Assembly (NCBI RefSeq): GCF_014268445.2
Contig: NZ_CP077089.1
Span: forward strand, 1,667,501-1,731,500
Direction of reading: 5' to 3'
Origin: Pseudomonas tensinigenes
GTDB taxonomy: Bacteria > Pseudomonadota > Gammaproteobacteria > Pseudomonadales > Pseudomonadaceae
DNA length: 64,000 nt
The position numbers were made by a program, and so were the translations under genes. The stretch's first letter is position 1, and every line of letters begins with the position of its first letter. This document shows, one piece after another, positions 34,353 to 43,875 of the stretch. The notes beneath the pieces are model-generated. The model worked only from the letters and a program-made list of their open reading frames with translations, was not told the origin of the DNA and did not search any database.

Positions 34353-35505
34353 TTCTTCTGGATTGATGAGCACGCAAGGCATTTTGGGGCGACTTCGGTT
34401 GCCCCTTTTTTTTGACTTGGCGGCCTGTGGGCCGACCATGTTGTGGGTGGGCTTTGTGAATACCCGTTGCTGCGGTAACGGCGGCTTAGGGTTCCGCCCT
34501 TACGGCGGGTCACTTTTTCCAGACGCCGAAAAAGTAACCAAAAAGGCTTGCTCCTACGTGCGGCCCGCTCGCTGGGGCTCGGGGTTCCTTCGCTGCGGGA
34601 TCGATCCGGGCGCAGCGTCTCCGGTTTGCTTCGCTGCACCTCCTCTCGCTGTGTTTGGCTGCGCCAAACGGTCGCTGCGCTCCCACGCCCGGATCAATCC
34701 CTCCACTCAGCCTTCCGACGTCGCCCGTGGATCAAGATCAAGAGCAGGCGAGCTGACACTCGGCCTATTGAGTGGTGAAGAGCGGGTGTTCGGCTTTGGT
34801 TCGGTGTTGGATTCGCCCCTCACCCCAGCCCTCTCCCGAGGGAGAGGGAGCCGATTTGTGAGCTTTTCAGAATCTGAGTTCAACGTGGTATCGCACGTCG
34901 GCGTACCTCCCCCAAACACCGCGGTCAGTCCCCTCTCCCTCCGGGAGAGGGCTAGGGTGAGGGGCTCTTGATCTGATTCAGAATCTGAGTTCGGCTCGGT
35001 ATTTCATGTCGGCGTAGCTCTCCCAAACACCTCGATCAGTCCCATCAATCGAGGGAGAGGGGGCAGATTTTTGTGCTTTTCAAAGCCTGAGTTCAGCGCG
35101 GTATCGCACGTCGGCGTACTTCTGCCAAACACCTCGATCAGTTACCTCTCCCTCCGGGAGAGGGCTAGGGTGAGGGGCTCTTGATCTGGCTTTTGATCTG
35201 GCTTTTTTGCCCCATCGGCAGGCCGAGCGTAGGTGTTCATCCGGGGGGAGGCGCGTAGCGCCGTGCGGCGAAGCCGCATACATCGAGAGGAGGTGCAGCG
35301 AAGCAAACCGTAGGCGATGCCCCCGGATGGACACCGTAGCGAGGGAACACTGAGCCTCAGCGAAGTGCCGTACGCCAGGGGCAAAGCCTTTTGCTTACTT
35401 TTTGGCGTTTGAAAAAGTGAGTCGCTGTAAGAGCGAAACCGCCAGCGGCAACTACCGCAGCAACGGATATGCCCCCAATCCAATCCCAAAACCCCAAACA
35501 CAAAA
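34353..35505. repeat. 1.1-kb non-coding repeat island
   Basis: No gene is credible here. The left arm (about 34436-34700) and right arm (about 35215-35480) are diverged inverted copies of each other; for example GCTTCGCTGCACCTCCTCTC at 34628 is matched by its reverse complement ending at 35304. Between them lie three imperfect direct repeats of roughly 110 bp (about 34861-34976, 34977-35073, 35074-35190). They share CTGAGTTC, GTCGGCGTA and CCAAACACC, and two carry CCCTCTCCCTCCGGGAGAGG palindromes. The short CCTCACCC palindrome also occurs at 34816 and at 58960-59107. Apparent frames in the arms are translations of repeat. Confidence 0.8.
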
Positions 35506-35533
35506 AAAGCGCGATCCTCTCGAATCGCGCCTT
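35506..35533 (-). terminator. terminator of the phosphate transporter gene
   Basis: Stem AAAGCGCGAT...ATCGCGCCTTT, with a run of A on its left that gives a T-run on the minus strand, about 20 bp after the pit stop. Confidence 0.8.
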
Positions 35534-35552
35534 TCTCATGTCCCGCTATCTA

Positions 35553-37028
35553 TCAGCTACCCAGCGCCTTCGACGCCAGCCAGAACAACCCAGCCGATAG
35601 CGCAACCGTCGCCGGCAAGGTCAACACCCAAGCCAACAGAATGGTGCGAACCGTGCCACCCTGCAGGCCGCTCTTGTTAGCAACCATGGTGCCCGCCACG
35701 CCCGAGGACAGAACGTGCGTGGTCGACACCGGCAGGCTGAAGATGTTAGCCATACCGATCAAACTGGCCGTGGTGATCTGCGCCGACATGCCCTGGGAAT
35801 AGGTCATGCCCTGCTTGCCGATCTTCTCGCCAATGGTCAATACCACGCGTTTCCAGCCAACCATGGTGCCCAGGCCCAGAGCCAGCGCGACCGCCAGAAT
35901 CACCCAGAACGGCGCGTATTCAGTGGTGGTGGTCAGGTCTTTGCGCAGCTTGTCGAGGTCAGCCTTTTCACGGGCTTCCAGGCCAGGCAGCTTGCCAACC
36001 TTTTTCGCAGTGTCGTCCAGGCACAGCAGGTAGCGACGAACCTCCACACGGCTCTCCGAAGACAGCGAGTGGTAGTCCGCTACGCCTTTAAGCGTGTGCA
36101 GCAGGGCGGTGATGGTCGGTTCGGTCTGCTGCGGGTTGCAGCGGAATTTCTCCGGCAGGTCGCCTTCAACGCTCTTGCCCAGGGCCAGGAATTCACCCAG
36201 CGAATCGGCATTGCGTTGGTAGAACTGGCTCAGGTGCAGGGTCGCATCGCGAGTGCGTTCGATCTGGTAGGTGGTGCTGTTCAGATCGAGAACGAACTGC
36301 GCAGGCACGATACCAATCAACACCAGCATGATCAGGCCGATGCCTTTCTGGCCATCGTTTGAGCCGTGCACGAAGCTCACGGCCATGGCCGAGATCACCA
36401 GTACCAGACGGTTCCAGAATGGTGGGTGCTTCTTGTCGTCGATCTTGCGGCGCTGTTCCGGCGTCTTGTGCATCTTCGACAGCGGGCGCCACCATTTCAG
36501 GCCGATCAACACCAGCGCGGCGATCAGGAAGCCGGCCATCGGCGAGAACACCAGCGAGGCGCCGATGTCGATCGCTTTCTGCCAGTTCACGCCGTCAGCC
36601 AACGGGATATCGTTGATCAGGGCATTGGCCAGGCCGACACCGAGGATCGAGCCGATCAGGGTGTGTGAGCTGGACGCCGGGATACCGAAGTACCAGGTGC
36701 CGAGGTTCCAGGTGATTGCCGCGGCGAGCAACGAGAACACCATCGCCAGGCCATGGCCGGTGTTCACGTTGATCAGCAGTTCCACCGGCAGCAAGTGGAC
36801 AATGGCATACGCCACGCCAACGCCACCCAGCAGCACGCCGAGGAAATTGAACACACCGGAAAAGAACACTGCCAGATGAGGCGGCATGGCTTTGGTGTAG
36901 ATAACAGTGGCTACCGCGTTAGCGGTGTCATGAAATCCATTGATGAACTCGAAGGCGAGGACAAACGTCAGGGCGAGCAAGAGGCTCACAAGCACCCAAG
37001 CATCCAGTCCGCTGAATAAATCGATCAT
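35553..37028 (-). CDS. pitA: low-affinity inorganic phosphate transporter (PitA type)
   Basis: This 491-residue inner-membrane H+/phosphate symporter has the PiT signature GFHDTANAVAT near the N-terminus and its repeat SFVHGSNDGQKGIG in the second half. A central hydrophilic loop (about 205-370) interrupts the two hydrophobic halves, as in the E. coli PitA group. It probably moves metal-phosphate. It is transcribed alone from 37028 with ATG start. Confidence 0.93.
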   Translation of the reverse strand: MIDLFSGLDAWVLVSLLLALTFVLAFEFINGFHDTANAVATVIYTKAMPPHLAVFFSGVFNFLGVLLGGVGVAYAIVHLLPVELLINVNTGHGLAMVFSLLAAAITWNLGTWYFGIPASSSHTLIGSILGVGLANALINDIPLADGVNWQKAIDIGASLVFSPMAGFLIAALVLIGLKWWRPLSKMHKTPEQRRKIDDKKHPPFWNRLVLVISAMAVSFVHGSNDGQKGIGLIMLVLIGIVPAQFVLDLNSTTYQIERTRDATLHLSQFYQRNADSLGEFLALGKSVEGDLPEKFRCNPQQTEPTITALLHTLKGVADYHSLSSESRVEVRRYLLCLDDTAKKVGKLPGLEAREKADLDKLRKDLTTTTEYAPFWVILAVALALGLGTMVGWKRVVLTIGEKIGKQGMTYSQGMSAQITTASLIGMANIFSLPVSTTHVLSSGVAGTMVANKSGLQGGTVRTILLAWVLTLPATVALSAGLFWLASKALGS

Positions 37029-37402
37029 GAAGGTTTTCTGACCCGGTCGTAAGGGGGCGCGATTATGCCAGAAAAGACTGGAAATCGATGCCCTACCTGC
37101 TCATCGGTTACGCACTTCTTCGATTTAATTTGTTGCAGCACATGAAAACCTAGCGTTTTGCATGGTTTTTCAAGTCATTGATTTTGTTAGTAAAAGCATT
37201 GTTTTGCAGGTAATTTCGGCCATGCGCAAGGGTCTCAAACGCTTGTCTGAAATATCTGTGAAACGTGTAGGACGCCCGTCCTCAGTCTGCCAGACCGGTT
37301 GATGGCCGCTGCCCGCGGGTAGCGGGCGCGCAAGGCATCGTCGTTCCACCGCGCTCGTAGCCGGTATGGACGCAAACCTTCAAAAGCAACGAACACCGTC
37401 GC
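37029..37402. other. intergenic region upstream of pitA
   Basis: This 374-bp AT-richer region is the promoter side of pitA and the end of the small gene at 37403. A GC-rich stem near 37306-37330 (GCTGCCCGCGGGTAGCG) may end messages of the small gene. A weak tandem (TGTCTGAAATATCTGTGA near 37244) was considered as a Pho box but is too poor a match. Confidence 0.5.
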
Positions 37403-37603
37403 TCAAGGCTCTTCGGCTTTGAGTTCCTTTTCGATCTTTTCGATTTCTTGCTTGAAGACCTGATCCTGAACGGTCGGGCGTTTACGCCACGCTTTGCGTT
37501 CCGGTTCGGGCTGAGCGGCGTAGGTGGTGACTTCCCCGCCGTAAACTTCCTTGTAACGTTGTTCCTGGCGCTCAAGTTCCGCGCGCAGTTCGTCTTTCGT
37601 CAC
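37403..37603 (-). CDS. small conserved hypothetical protein
   Basis: This is a 66-residue charged protein ([20 protein letters not shown]), largely helical in composition, with a basic middle RKAWRKRP and an acidic end [11 protein letters not shown]. The frame runs to 37681, but GTG 37603 has AGGTAGC upstream and begins the helical part. No known domain; short proteins like this are common in Pseudomonas. Function unknown. Confidence 0.55.
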   Translation of the reverse strand: MTKDELRAELERQEQRYKEVYGGEVTTYAAQPEPERKAWRKRPTVQDQVFKQEIEKIEKELKAEEP

Positions 37604-38254
37604 AGTGCTACCTGTATGAGTTGAGTTAAGTGTCTGGTGAAACGCACTGCAACGAATCGATTGAACGAAGCCACCGAGCATCCAACACCCGGACAGGCAT
37701 TGGTGTAATCGGTGGGGCGATCAAGACTTCCGTGTTACAGGCGGCTACGGCACCAGATAAAAACTGACGCAGCATCAGTTTCCTGTTTCAGCGAGCGCAG
37801 GCGTTGCATGAATGATGCGCGTCAGGCGCTGGCCGGGCTGTTGGCGATGGACATCGCCGCAGCGAGTGAAAACCTCGACGATAAAAAAACGAGGTGCCAC
37901 TGAGGTGCATTATAGCGGTCGATTCGGGAATGACTATCTTTGCCAAGTTAAAAACGGTTCTGGATGTGTGATTGTTTTGTGACTCGCAACTTTTGTCGCT
38001 AGTTGCAGTGCACGCTGGCCCTTATTTGCCGTGCGATCAGTTTTTGGCGTCATTTAGTCGAACAACTTAGGCGGTGATTCAAATAACGGCCGAAGTTGCC
38101 AACCCCGGAAAGGGTTTGAGGCGACCTGCACAGCTGATTGCGATTATCGGTCGGCGGTTCGATAATCGCCCAATCTTGCAGGCCCGACGCTTGTGCATTG
38201 GTCGGCAAGCCGTTTGTATAGCCCATTGATCCGTGCCGTATAGAAGGACAAGAA
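37604..38254. other. gene-poor 650-bp region upstream of pcaR
   Basis: I see no well-supported gene. A 31-codon frame at 37808-37903 (MNDARQALAGLLAMDIAAAS) has coding-like composition but no clear ribosome site. The right end (38100-38254) holds the pcaR promoter region and an inverted GCGATTATCG/CGATAATCGC pair. Confidence 0.5.
38140..38169. promoter_or_regulatory. candidate PcaR auto-regulatory site
   Basis: The inverted pair GCGATTATCG...CGATAATCGC with a 10-bp centre lies about 90 bp before pcaR. The half-site TTCGATAATCG is the core of the PcaR operators at 39106 and 40868, though arm orientation differs. It would let PcaR control its own gene. Confidence 0.6.
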
Positions 38255-39097
38255 ATGAACGATCAAATGCGCAACTCTTTCACCTCCGTGGCGCCGCCGA
38301 TCGTCGCCTCACCGGCCAAACGCATCCAGGCGCTGACCGGTGATCCGGACTTCATGACCTCGCTGGCCCGTGGTCTGGCGGTGGTGCAGGCGTTCCAGGA
38401 GCGTAAACGCCATCTGACCATCGCCCAAATCAGTCACCGCACGGAAATTCCCCGCGCCGCCGTGCGCCGTTGCCTGCATACCTTGATCAAACTCGGCTAC
38501 GCCACCACGGACGGTCGCACCTACTCATTGCTGCCCAAAGTACTGACCCTCGGCCACGCTTATCTGTCGTCGACGCCGTTGGCAGTATCCGCCCAGCCGT
38601 ACCTCGACCGCATGAGCGAGCAACTGCACGAAGCCTGCAACATGGCCACGCTCGAAGGCGACGACATTCTCTACATCGCCCGCTCGGCAACCACGCAGCG
38701 GCTGATTTCGGTGGACCTGTCGGTGGGCGGTCGTTTGCCGGCGTACTGCACGTCGATGGGGCGGATTCTGCTGGCAGCACTCGATGACACATCGCTGCGT
38801 GAATACCTCGATCACGCCGAACTGGTCGCCAAGACCAGCCGCACGATTCACACCCCTGACGCGCTGCTCGAATGCCTGCAGGAAGTGCGGCAGCAGGGCT
38901 GGTGCATCGTCGATCAGGAACTGGAACAAGGCCTGCGTTCGATTGCCGTGCCGGTCTATGACGCTTCCGGCCAGGTGGTCGCGGCGCTCAACGTCAGTAC
39001 CCACGCCGGTCGCGTCAGTCGCACCGAGCTGGAGCAGCGCTTCCTGCCGGGCCTGCTCAGTGCCAGTCGCGACCTCAGTGCACAGCTGTTCGCCTGA
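38255..39097 (+). CDS. pcaR: IclR-family activator PcaR of the beta-ketoadipate genes
   Basis: This 280-residue IclR-type regulator responds to beta-ketoadipate and activates pca genes. The N-terminal winged helix is RGLAVVQAFQERKRHLTIAQ with the recognition part EIPRAAVRRCLHTLIKLGY. The effector domain ends SVGGRLPAYCTSMGRILLA, ... WCIVDQELEQGLRSIAVPV and NVSTHAGRVS. Length and context match PcaR. The gene heads the pca cluster and lies right before a perfect PcaR-type palindrome. Confidence 0.94.
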   Translation: MNDQMRNSFTSVAPPIVASPAKRIQALTGDPDFMTSLARGLAVVQAFQERKRHLTIAQISHRTEIPRAAVRRCLHTLIKLGYATTDGRTYSLLPKVLTLGHAYLSSTPLAVSAQPYLDRMSEQLHEACNMATLEGDDILYIARSATTQRLISVDLSVGGRLPAYCTSMGRILLAALDDTSLREYLDHAELVAKTSRTIHTPDALLECLQEVRQQGWCIVDQELEQGLRSIAVPVYDASGQVVAALNVSTHAGRVSRTELEQRFLPGLLSASRDLSAQLFA

Positions 39098-39105
39098 TGA
39101 AGCTG

Positions 39106-39137
39106 TTCGATAAACGCACAGTGTTGCGTTTATCGAA
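39106..39137. promoter_or_regulatory. perfect PcaR-type operator before pcaK
   Basis: A 32-bp perfect palindrome: 13-bp arms TTCGATAAACGCA and TGCGTTTATCGAA with a 6-bp centre. It begins 9 bp after the pcaR stop and about 286 bp upstream of pcaK. It repeats in related form at 40868-40899. Confidence 0.75.
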
Positions 39138-39248
39138 TTGACGCTAAAACCCTCGGATCATTAATGTCGCGGCAGCGTCATCCGGCGCTGATGTGAATGA
39201 GCCCGCCGGACTGTCGACTCCCATAATAATGACAAGAGGCAACTCACC

Positions 39249-39311
39249 ATGCGCACGCTCTCCGACTGTCTCCGCTCCACCCGCTGTTGCCGGGTTTCCC
39301 GCAACGCCTGA
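39249..39311 (+). CDS. possible 20-residue leader peptide upstream of pcaK
   Basis: A short frame MRTLSDCLRSTRCCRVSRNA starts at an ATG preceded by AAGAGGCAACTCACC, a fair ribosome site, and ends 80 bp before pcaK. It is cysteine-rich, with a CCR motif like some regulatory leader peptides. There is no stem-loop evidence strong enough to call attenuation. It may be chance. Confidence 0.3.
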   Translation: MRTLSDCLRSTRCCRVSRNA

Positions 39312-39391
39312 TCCAGACCTTCTATTCTTGTGACCGTGCCGCGTTTTGGCCGGTCGCCGTTCGACTGCGTTTTTTGCGTGGAATAAAAATA

Positions 39392-40738
39392 ATGAACCAG
39401 CCTCAGTCCGCTGTGGGTAACTGCCTCGACGTGCAGACCTTCATCAATGCCCAACCGATCTCGCGCTATCAATGGCGGGTGGTGATTCTGTGTTTCCTGA
39501 TTGTCTTTCTCGATGGCCTCGACACTGCCGCGATGGGCTTCATTGCCCCGGCGCTGTCGCAGGACTGGGGCATCGACCGCGCCAGCCTCGGCCCGGTGAT
39601 GAGTGCTGCGTTGATCGGCATGGTTTTCGGTGCATTGGGTTCCGGCCCGTTGGCTGACCGCTTTGGACGAAAAGTCGTACTGGTGGGCGCTGTGGTTCTG
39701 TTCGGCGCCTTCAGCCTTGCTTCGGCATACAGCACTAACGTTGAACAACTGCTGGTGCTGCGCTTCCTGACCGGTCTTGGCTTGGGCGCGGGGATGCCGA
39801 ACGCCACCACACTGCTCTCGGAATACACCCCGGAGCGCAAGAAGTCGCTGTTGGTGACCAGCATGTTCTGCGGCTTCAACCTGGGCATGGCCGGTGGCGG
39901 GTTTATTTCCGCCAAGCTGATTCCGGCGTTCGGCTGGCACAGCCTGTTGCTGATTGGCGGGGTTCTGCCGTTGATCCTCGCCGTGGTGCTGCTGTTCTGG
40001 CTGCCGGAATCGGCGCGTTATCTGGTGGTGCGCAATCGTGGCACTGACAAAGTGCGCAAGACCCTGGCACCGATCGATCCGGTCACCGTCGCTCAAGCCT
40101 CCAGTTTCAGCGTGCCGGAACAGAAAACCGTCAAGGCACGTAACGTGTTCGCGGTGATTTTCTCCGGCACTTACAGCACCGGCACCTTGTTGCTTTGGCT
40201 GACCTATTTCATGGGCCTGGTGATCGTTTACCTGCTGACCAGTTGGCTACCGACGCTGATGCGTGACAGCGGCGCGAGCATGGAGCAGGCCGCGTTTATC
40301 GGTGCGTTGTTCCAGTTTGGCGGGGTGTTGAGCGCGGTGGCGGTGGGATGGGCGATGGACCGCTTCAATCCGCACAAGGTCATCGGCATTTTCTACCTGT
40401 TGGCCGGGGTGTTTGCCTACGCGGTTGGGCAGAGCCTGGGCAACATCACCTTGCTGGCGACCTTGGTGCTGGTCGCGGGGATGTGCGTGAACGGTGCGCA
40501 ATCGGCGATGCCGTCGCTGGCGGCGCGGTTTTATCCGACGCAGGGGCGGGCGACTGGCGTGTCGTGGATGCTGGGGATTGGCCGCTTTGGCGCGATTCTC
40601 GGCGCGTGGATGGGCGCTACGTTGCTGGGGCTGGGCTGGAATTTCGAGCAGGTGTTGACGGCGTTGGTGATTCCGGCGGCGTTGGCCACCACAGCGGTGG
40701 TGATCAAGGGCATGGTCAGTCATGCGGATGCGACCTGA
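39392..40738 (+). CDS. pcaK: 4-hydroxybenzoate/protocatechuate transporter PcaK (MFS)
   Basis: This 448-residue inner-membrane aromatic acid:H+ symporter has 12 hydrophobic segments. The aromatic-acid MFS marker LDGLDTAAMGFIAPAL is in helix 1, and motif A GSGPLADRFGRKVVLVG follows. The next segments, LGAGMPNATTLLSEYTPERK and the LPESARYLVV end of the first half, are family-typical. It imports aromatic acids for the pathway encoded downstream. Start ATG 39392 gives a normal N-terminus (MNQPQSAVGN). Confidence 0.92.
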   Translation: MNQPQSAVGNCLDVQTFINAQPISRYQWRVVILCFLIVFLDGLDTAAMGFIAPALSQDWGIDRASLGPVMSAALIGMVFGALGSGPLADRFGRKVVLVGAVVLFGAFSLASAYSTNVEQLLVLRFLTGLGLGAGMPNATTLLSEYTPERKKSLLVTSMFCGFNLGMAGGGFISAKLIPAFGWHSLLLIGGVLPLILAVVLLFWLPESARYLVVRNRGTDKVRKTLAPIDPVTVAQASSFSVPEQKTVKARNVFAVIFSGTYSTGTLLLWLTYFMGLVIVYLLTSWLPTLMRDSGASMEQAAFIGALFQFGGVLSAVAVGWAMDRFNPHKVIGIFYLLAGVFAYAVGQSLGNITLLATLVLVAGMCVNGAQSAMPSLAARFYPTQGRATGVSWMLGIGRFGAILGAWMGATLLGLGWNFEQVLTALVIPAALATTAVVIKGMVSHADAT

Positions 40739-40755
40739 TATTTCGATGTAAAGCG

Positions 40756-40831
40756 AAAAGATCGCAGCCTTCGGCAGCTCCTACATGTGAACGCGTAACC
40801 CTGTAGGAGCTGCCGAAGGCTGCGATCTTTT
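40756..40831. repeat. inverted repeat of the GTAGGAGCTGCCGAAGG family
   Basis: Third copy of this palindrome family, between pcaK and the PcaR site before pcaI. Here the arms face the other way (AAAAGATCGCAGCCTTCGGC first). Confidence 0.9.
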
Positions 40832-40867
40832 GCAGGCAACACGAACCGATAGGCTGACAACAATCTG

Positions 40868-40899
40868 TTCGATAAACGAACACTCAGTCGATTATCGGA
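40868..40899. promoter_or_regulatory. PcaR-type operator before pcaI
   Basis: Same geometry as the site at 39106: TTCGATAAACGAA and GTCGATTATCGGA in inverted orientation, 32 bp overall, about 100 bp before pcaI. Imperfect arms. Confidence 0.7.
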
Positions 40900-41000
40900 T
40901 TGTTTGGCGATTTTCCCAGGCTTAATCTGCAGTGACTCCGGCGCTGAACCTCGCGCCTTTTTATCACTGGCGATTCATTACAAAAACAGGAGCCCGCTCC

Positions 41001-41858
41001 ATGGCTGAGATCCTTTCGCTGCACGACGCGGTGAAGCAATTCGTCAACGACGGCGACACCGTCGCACTCGAAGGCTTCACTCACCTGATCCCTACGGCCG
41101 CCGGTCATGAAATCATTCGTCAGGGCAAGAAAGATCTGACATTGGTGCGGATGACGCCTGACCTGATCTACGACCAACTGATCGGCGCCGGTTGCGCACG
41201 CAAACTGATTTTCTCCTGGGGCGGCAACCCGGGTGTGGGTTCGCTGCACCGTCTGCGCGACGCGGTCGAGAAGCAATGGCCGCACGCTCTCGAAATCGAA
41301 GAGCACAGCCACGCCGACCTGGCGAATGCCTACGTCGCCGGCGCTTCCGGCCTGCCATTCGCGGTGCTGCGTGCTTACGCCGGCTCTGACCTGCCGAAGG
41401 TCAATCCACTGATCAAAACCGTGACCTGTCCGTTCACCGGTGAAGTGCTGGCGGCGGTGCCGTCGGTGCGCCCGGACGTGACCGTGATCCACGCACAGAA
41501 AGCCGACCGCCAAGGCAACGTGCTGCTGTGGGGCATCCTTGGCGTACAGAAAGAAGCCGCACTGGCGGCCAAGCGCTGCATCGTCACCGTCGAAGAAATT
41601 GTCGATGACCTCAAGGCGCCGATGAACGCCTGCGTCCTGCCGACCTGGGCCTTGAGCGCGGTCTGCCATGTACCCGGCGGCGCACATCCGTCCTACGCCC
41701 ACGGTTACACCGAGCGTGACAATCGTTTCTATCAGGCGTGGGATCCGATCGCCCGCGACCGTGAGACGTTTACCGCGTGGATCAACGAATACATCCATGG
41801 CTGCGCTGACTTCAGCGCGTTCCAGGCCAAGTTGGCCGCTGCTTCGGAGGCCAAGTAA
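41001..41858 (+). CDS. pcaI: 3-oxoadipate CoA-transferase subunit A
   Basis: This 285-residue protein is subunit A of the succinyl-CoA:3-oxoadipate CoA-transferase that moves CoA to beta-ketoadipate. It opens MAEILSLHDAVKQFVNDGDT and has the subunit-A pattern GFTHLIPTAAGHEIIRQ. It contains a long C-terminal part beyond the classic core, as in the Pseudomonas form. ATG 41001 follows AGGAGCCC. Its stop overlaps the pcaJ start by one base. Confidence 0.94.
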   Translation: MAEILSLHDAVKQFVNDGDTVALEGFTHLIPTAAGHEIIRQGKKDLTLVRMTPDLIYDQLIGAGCARKLIFSWGGNPGVGSLHRLRDAVEKQWPHALEIEEHSHADLANAYVAGASGLPFAVLRAYAGSDLPKVNPLIKTVTCPFTGEVLAAVPSVRPDVTVIHAQKADRQGNVLLWGILGVQKEAALAAKRCIVTVEEIVDDLKAPMNACVLPTWALSAVCHVPGGAHPSYAHGYTERDNRFYQAWDPIARDRETFTAWINEYIHGCADFSAFQAKLAAASEAK

Positions 41859-42637
41859 TGACTTACACCACCAATGAAATGATGACCGTCGCCGCAGCCC
41901 GTCGCCTGAAGAACGGCTCGGTATGCTTCGTCGGTATCGGCCTGCCGTCGAAAGCCGCCAACCTTGCGCGCCTGACCTCGTCGCCGGACGTGGTGCTGAT
42001 CTACGAATCTGGTCCGATTGGTGCCAAGCCGAGCGTGCTGCCGCTGTCCATTGGTGACGGCGAACTCGCTGAAACCGCTGACACTGTCGTACCGACCGGT
42101 GAGATTTTTCGCTATTGGTTGCAGGGCGGGCGCATCGACGTCGGTTTTCTCGGCGCCGCGCAGGTCGACCGTTTCGGCAACATCAACACCACCGTGGTTG
42201 GCGATTACTTCTCGCCGAAAGTGCGCCTGCCGGGTGCCGGTGGCGCGCCGGAAATTGCCGGTTCGGCGAAAAGCGTTCTGATCATCCTTAAACAGTCGGC
42301 GCGTTCGTTTGTCGACAAGCTCGATTTCATCACCTCGGTCGGTCACGGCGAGGGCGGCGATTCGCGTAAACGTCTGGGCCTGCCGGGCGCCGGTCCGGTC
42401 GGGATCATCACCGACCTGTGCATCATGGAACCGGAGGAGGGCACCCACGAATTTGTGGTCACCGCACTGCACCCGGGCGTGACCCGCGAGCAAGTGGTCG
42501 CGGCCACCGGTTGGGCGATCCGTTTTGCCGACAACGTCGAGAGCACTGCGCAACCGACTGAAGTCGAACTGACCGCGCTGCGCGATCTCGAAGCGCGCAC
42601 CGCCGCCGCCCACGGTCAGGCACCGGGAGAAGCATGA
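41858..42637 (+). CDS. pcaJ: 3-oxoadipate CoA-transferase subunit B
   Basis: This 259-residue catalytic subunit has the CoA-transferase glutamate region LIYESGPIG (Glu about 50), preceded by FVGIGLPSKAANLARL. Long stretches including DKLDFITSVGHGEGGDSRKR are family-typical. It works with PcaI. Start overlaps the pcaI stop and the next gene pcaF overlaps its stop, so all three are coupled. Confidence 0.94.
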   Translation: MTYTTNEMMTVAAARRLKNGSVCFVGIGLPSKAANLARLTSSPDVVLIYESGPIGAKPSVLPLSIGDGELAETADTVVPTGEIFRYWLQGGRIDVGFLGAAQVDRFGNINTTVVGDYFSPKVRLPGAGGAPEIAGSAKSVLIILKQSARSFVDKLDFITSVGHGEGGDSRKRLGLPGAGPVGIITDLCIMEPEEGTHEFVVTALHPGVTREQVVAATGWAIRFADNVESTAQPTEVELTALRDLEARTAAAHGQAPGEA

Positions 42638-43839
42638 TGCGTGACGTTTATATCTGCGACGCGATTCGCACACCCATTGGCCGTTTCGGTGGCGGACTGT
42701 CCGCCGTGCGCGCCGATGACCTGGCCGCGGTGCCGATCAAGGCCCTGATGGAACGCAATCCATCGGTGGACTGGAGCGCCATCGATGAAGTGTTCCTCGG
42801 TTGCGCCAACCAGGCCGGCGAAGACAACCGCAACGTCGCGCGCATGGCGCTGCTGTTGGCGGGCCTGCCGGACAGCGTGCCGGGCGTGACGCTCAATCGT
42901 CTTTGCGCTTCGGGCATGGATGCGATCGGCACGGCGTTCCGAGCGATTGCCAGCGGCGAGATGGAACTGGCGATTGCCGGCGGCGTCGAGTCGATGTCCC
43001 GCGCACCGTTCGTGATGGGCAAGGCTGACGCGGCGTTTTCGCGCAACATGAAACTGGAAGACACCACCATCGGCTGGCGTTTCATCAACCCGTTGATGAA
43101 AGCGCAGTACGGCGTCGACGCGATGCCGCAGACTGCCGACAACGTCGCCGACGACTATAAAGTCTCGCGCGCCGATCAAGACGCCTTCGCTCTGCGCAGC
43201 CAGCAACGTACCGCCGCCGCGCAGGCTGCCGGCTACTTCGCCGAAGAAATTGTTGAAGTACGGATTGCCCACAAGAAGGGCGAAACCGTGGTTAGCCAGG
43301 ATGAACATCCGCGCGCCGACACCACGATTGAAGCGCTGACCAAGTTGAAACCGGTCAACGGCCCGGACAAAACCGTCACCGCCGGCAATGCCTCCGGCGT
43401 CAACGACGGTGCCGCTGCGCTGATTCTGGCTTCCGCCGAAGCCGTGAAAAAACACGGCCTGACCGCCCGCGCCAAAGTGCTCGGCATGGCCAGCGCCGGT
43501 GTCGCGCCGCGGGTGATGGGCATCGGCCCGGTGCCAGCGGTGCGCAAATTGATCGAGCGCCTCGGCGTAGCGGTCAGCGATTTCGACGTTATCGAACTCA
43601 ACGAAGCGTTTGCCAGCCAAGGCTTGGCGGTGCTGCGGGAACTGGGTCTGGCGGACGATGCCGCGCAGGTCAACCCGAACGGTGGCGCTATTGCCTTGGG
43701 TCACCCGCTGGGCATGAGCGGCGCACGATTGGTGCTGACTGCCCTGCATCAGCTGGAAAAAACCGGTGGCAAGAAAGGTCTGGCGACCATGTGCGTCGGT
43801 GTCGGCCAAGGTCTTGCCCTGGCCATCGAACGCGTCTGA
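42634..43839 (+). CDS. pcaF: 3-oxoadipyl-CoA thiolase
   Basis: This 401-residue thiolase cleaves 3-oxoadipyl-CoA to succinyl-CoA and acetyl-CoA, the last step of the pathway. Nucleophile Cys is in LNRLCASGMDA (about 90), with GGVESMSRAPFVM after it, and the second His and Cys are in GHPLGMSGARL and MCVGVGQG near the C-terminus. Two ATGs (42634, 42637) overlap the pcaJ end. Confidence 0.95.
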   Translation: MMRDVYICDAIRTPIGRFGGGLSAVRADDLAAVPIKALMERNPSVDWSAIDEVFLGCANQAGEDNRNVARMALLLAGLPDSVPGVTLNRLCASGMDAIGTAFRAIASGEMELAIAGGVESMSRAPFVMGKADAAFSRNMKLEDTTIGWRFINPLMKAQYGVDAMPQTADNVADDYKVSRADQDAFALRSQQRTAAAQAAGYFAEEIVEVRIAHKKGETVVSQDEHPRADTTIEALTKLKPVNGPDKTVTAGNASGVNDGAAALILASAEAVKKHGLTARAKVLGMASAGVAPRVMGIGPVPAVRKLIERLGVAVSDFDVIELNEAFASQGLAVLRELGLADDAAQVNPNGGAIALGHPLGMSGARLVLTALHQLEKTGGKKGLATMCVGVGQGLALAIERV

Positions 43840-43875
43840 CGCAAGCCGTGACGAAAAAGAACAGAGGAAAGCGAC

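Noticed and set aside
34300..35680. Several 60-220 codon frames in the repeat island
   Set aside because: They are translations of inverted and tandem repeats, in many frames at once, with no ribosome sites.
37240..37265. Possible Pho box near pitA
   Set aside because: Only a loose 11-bp repeat; matches fewer than half of the key positions and lies over 200 bp upstream, and pit-type transporters are often not PhoB-controlled.
37808..37903. 31-codon frame MNDARQALAGLLAMDIAAAS...
   Set aside because: Coding-like but lacks a clear ribosome site and any known family; mentioned only in the region note.
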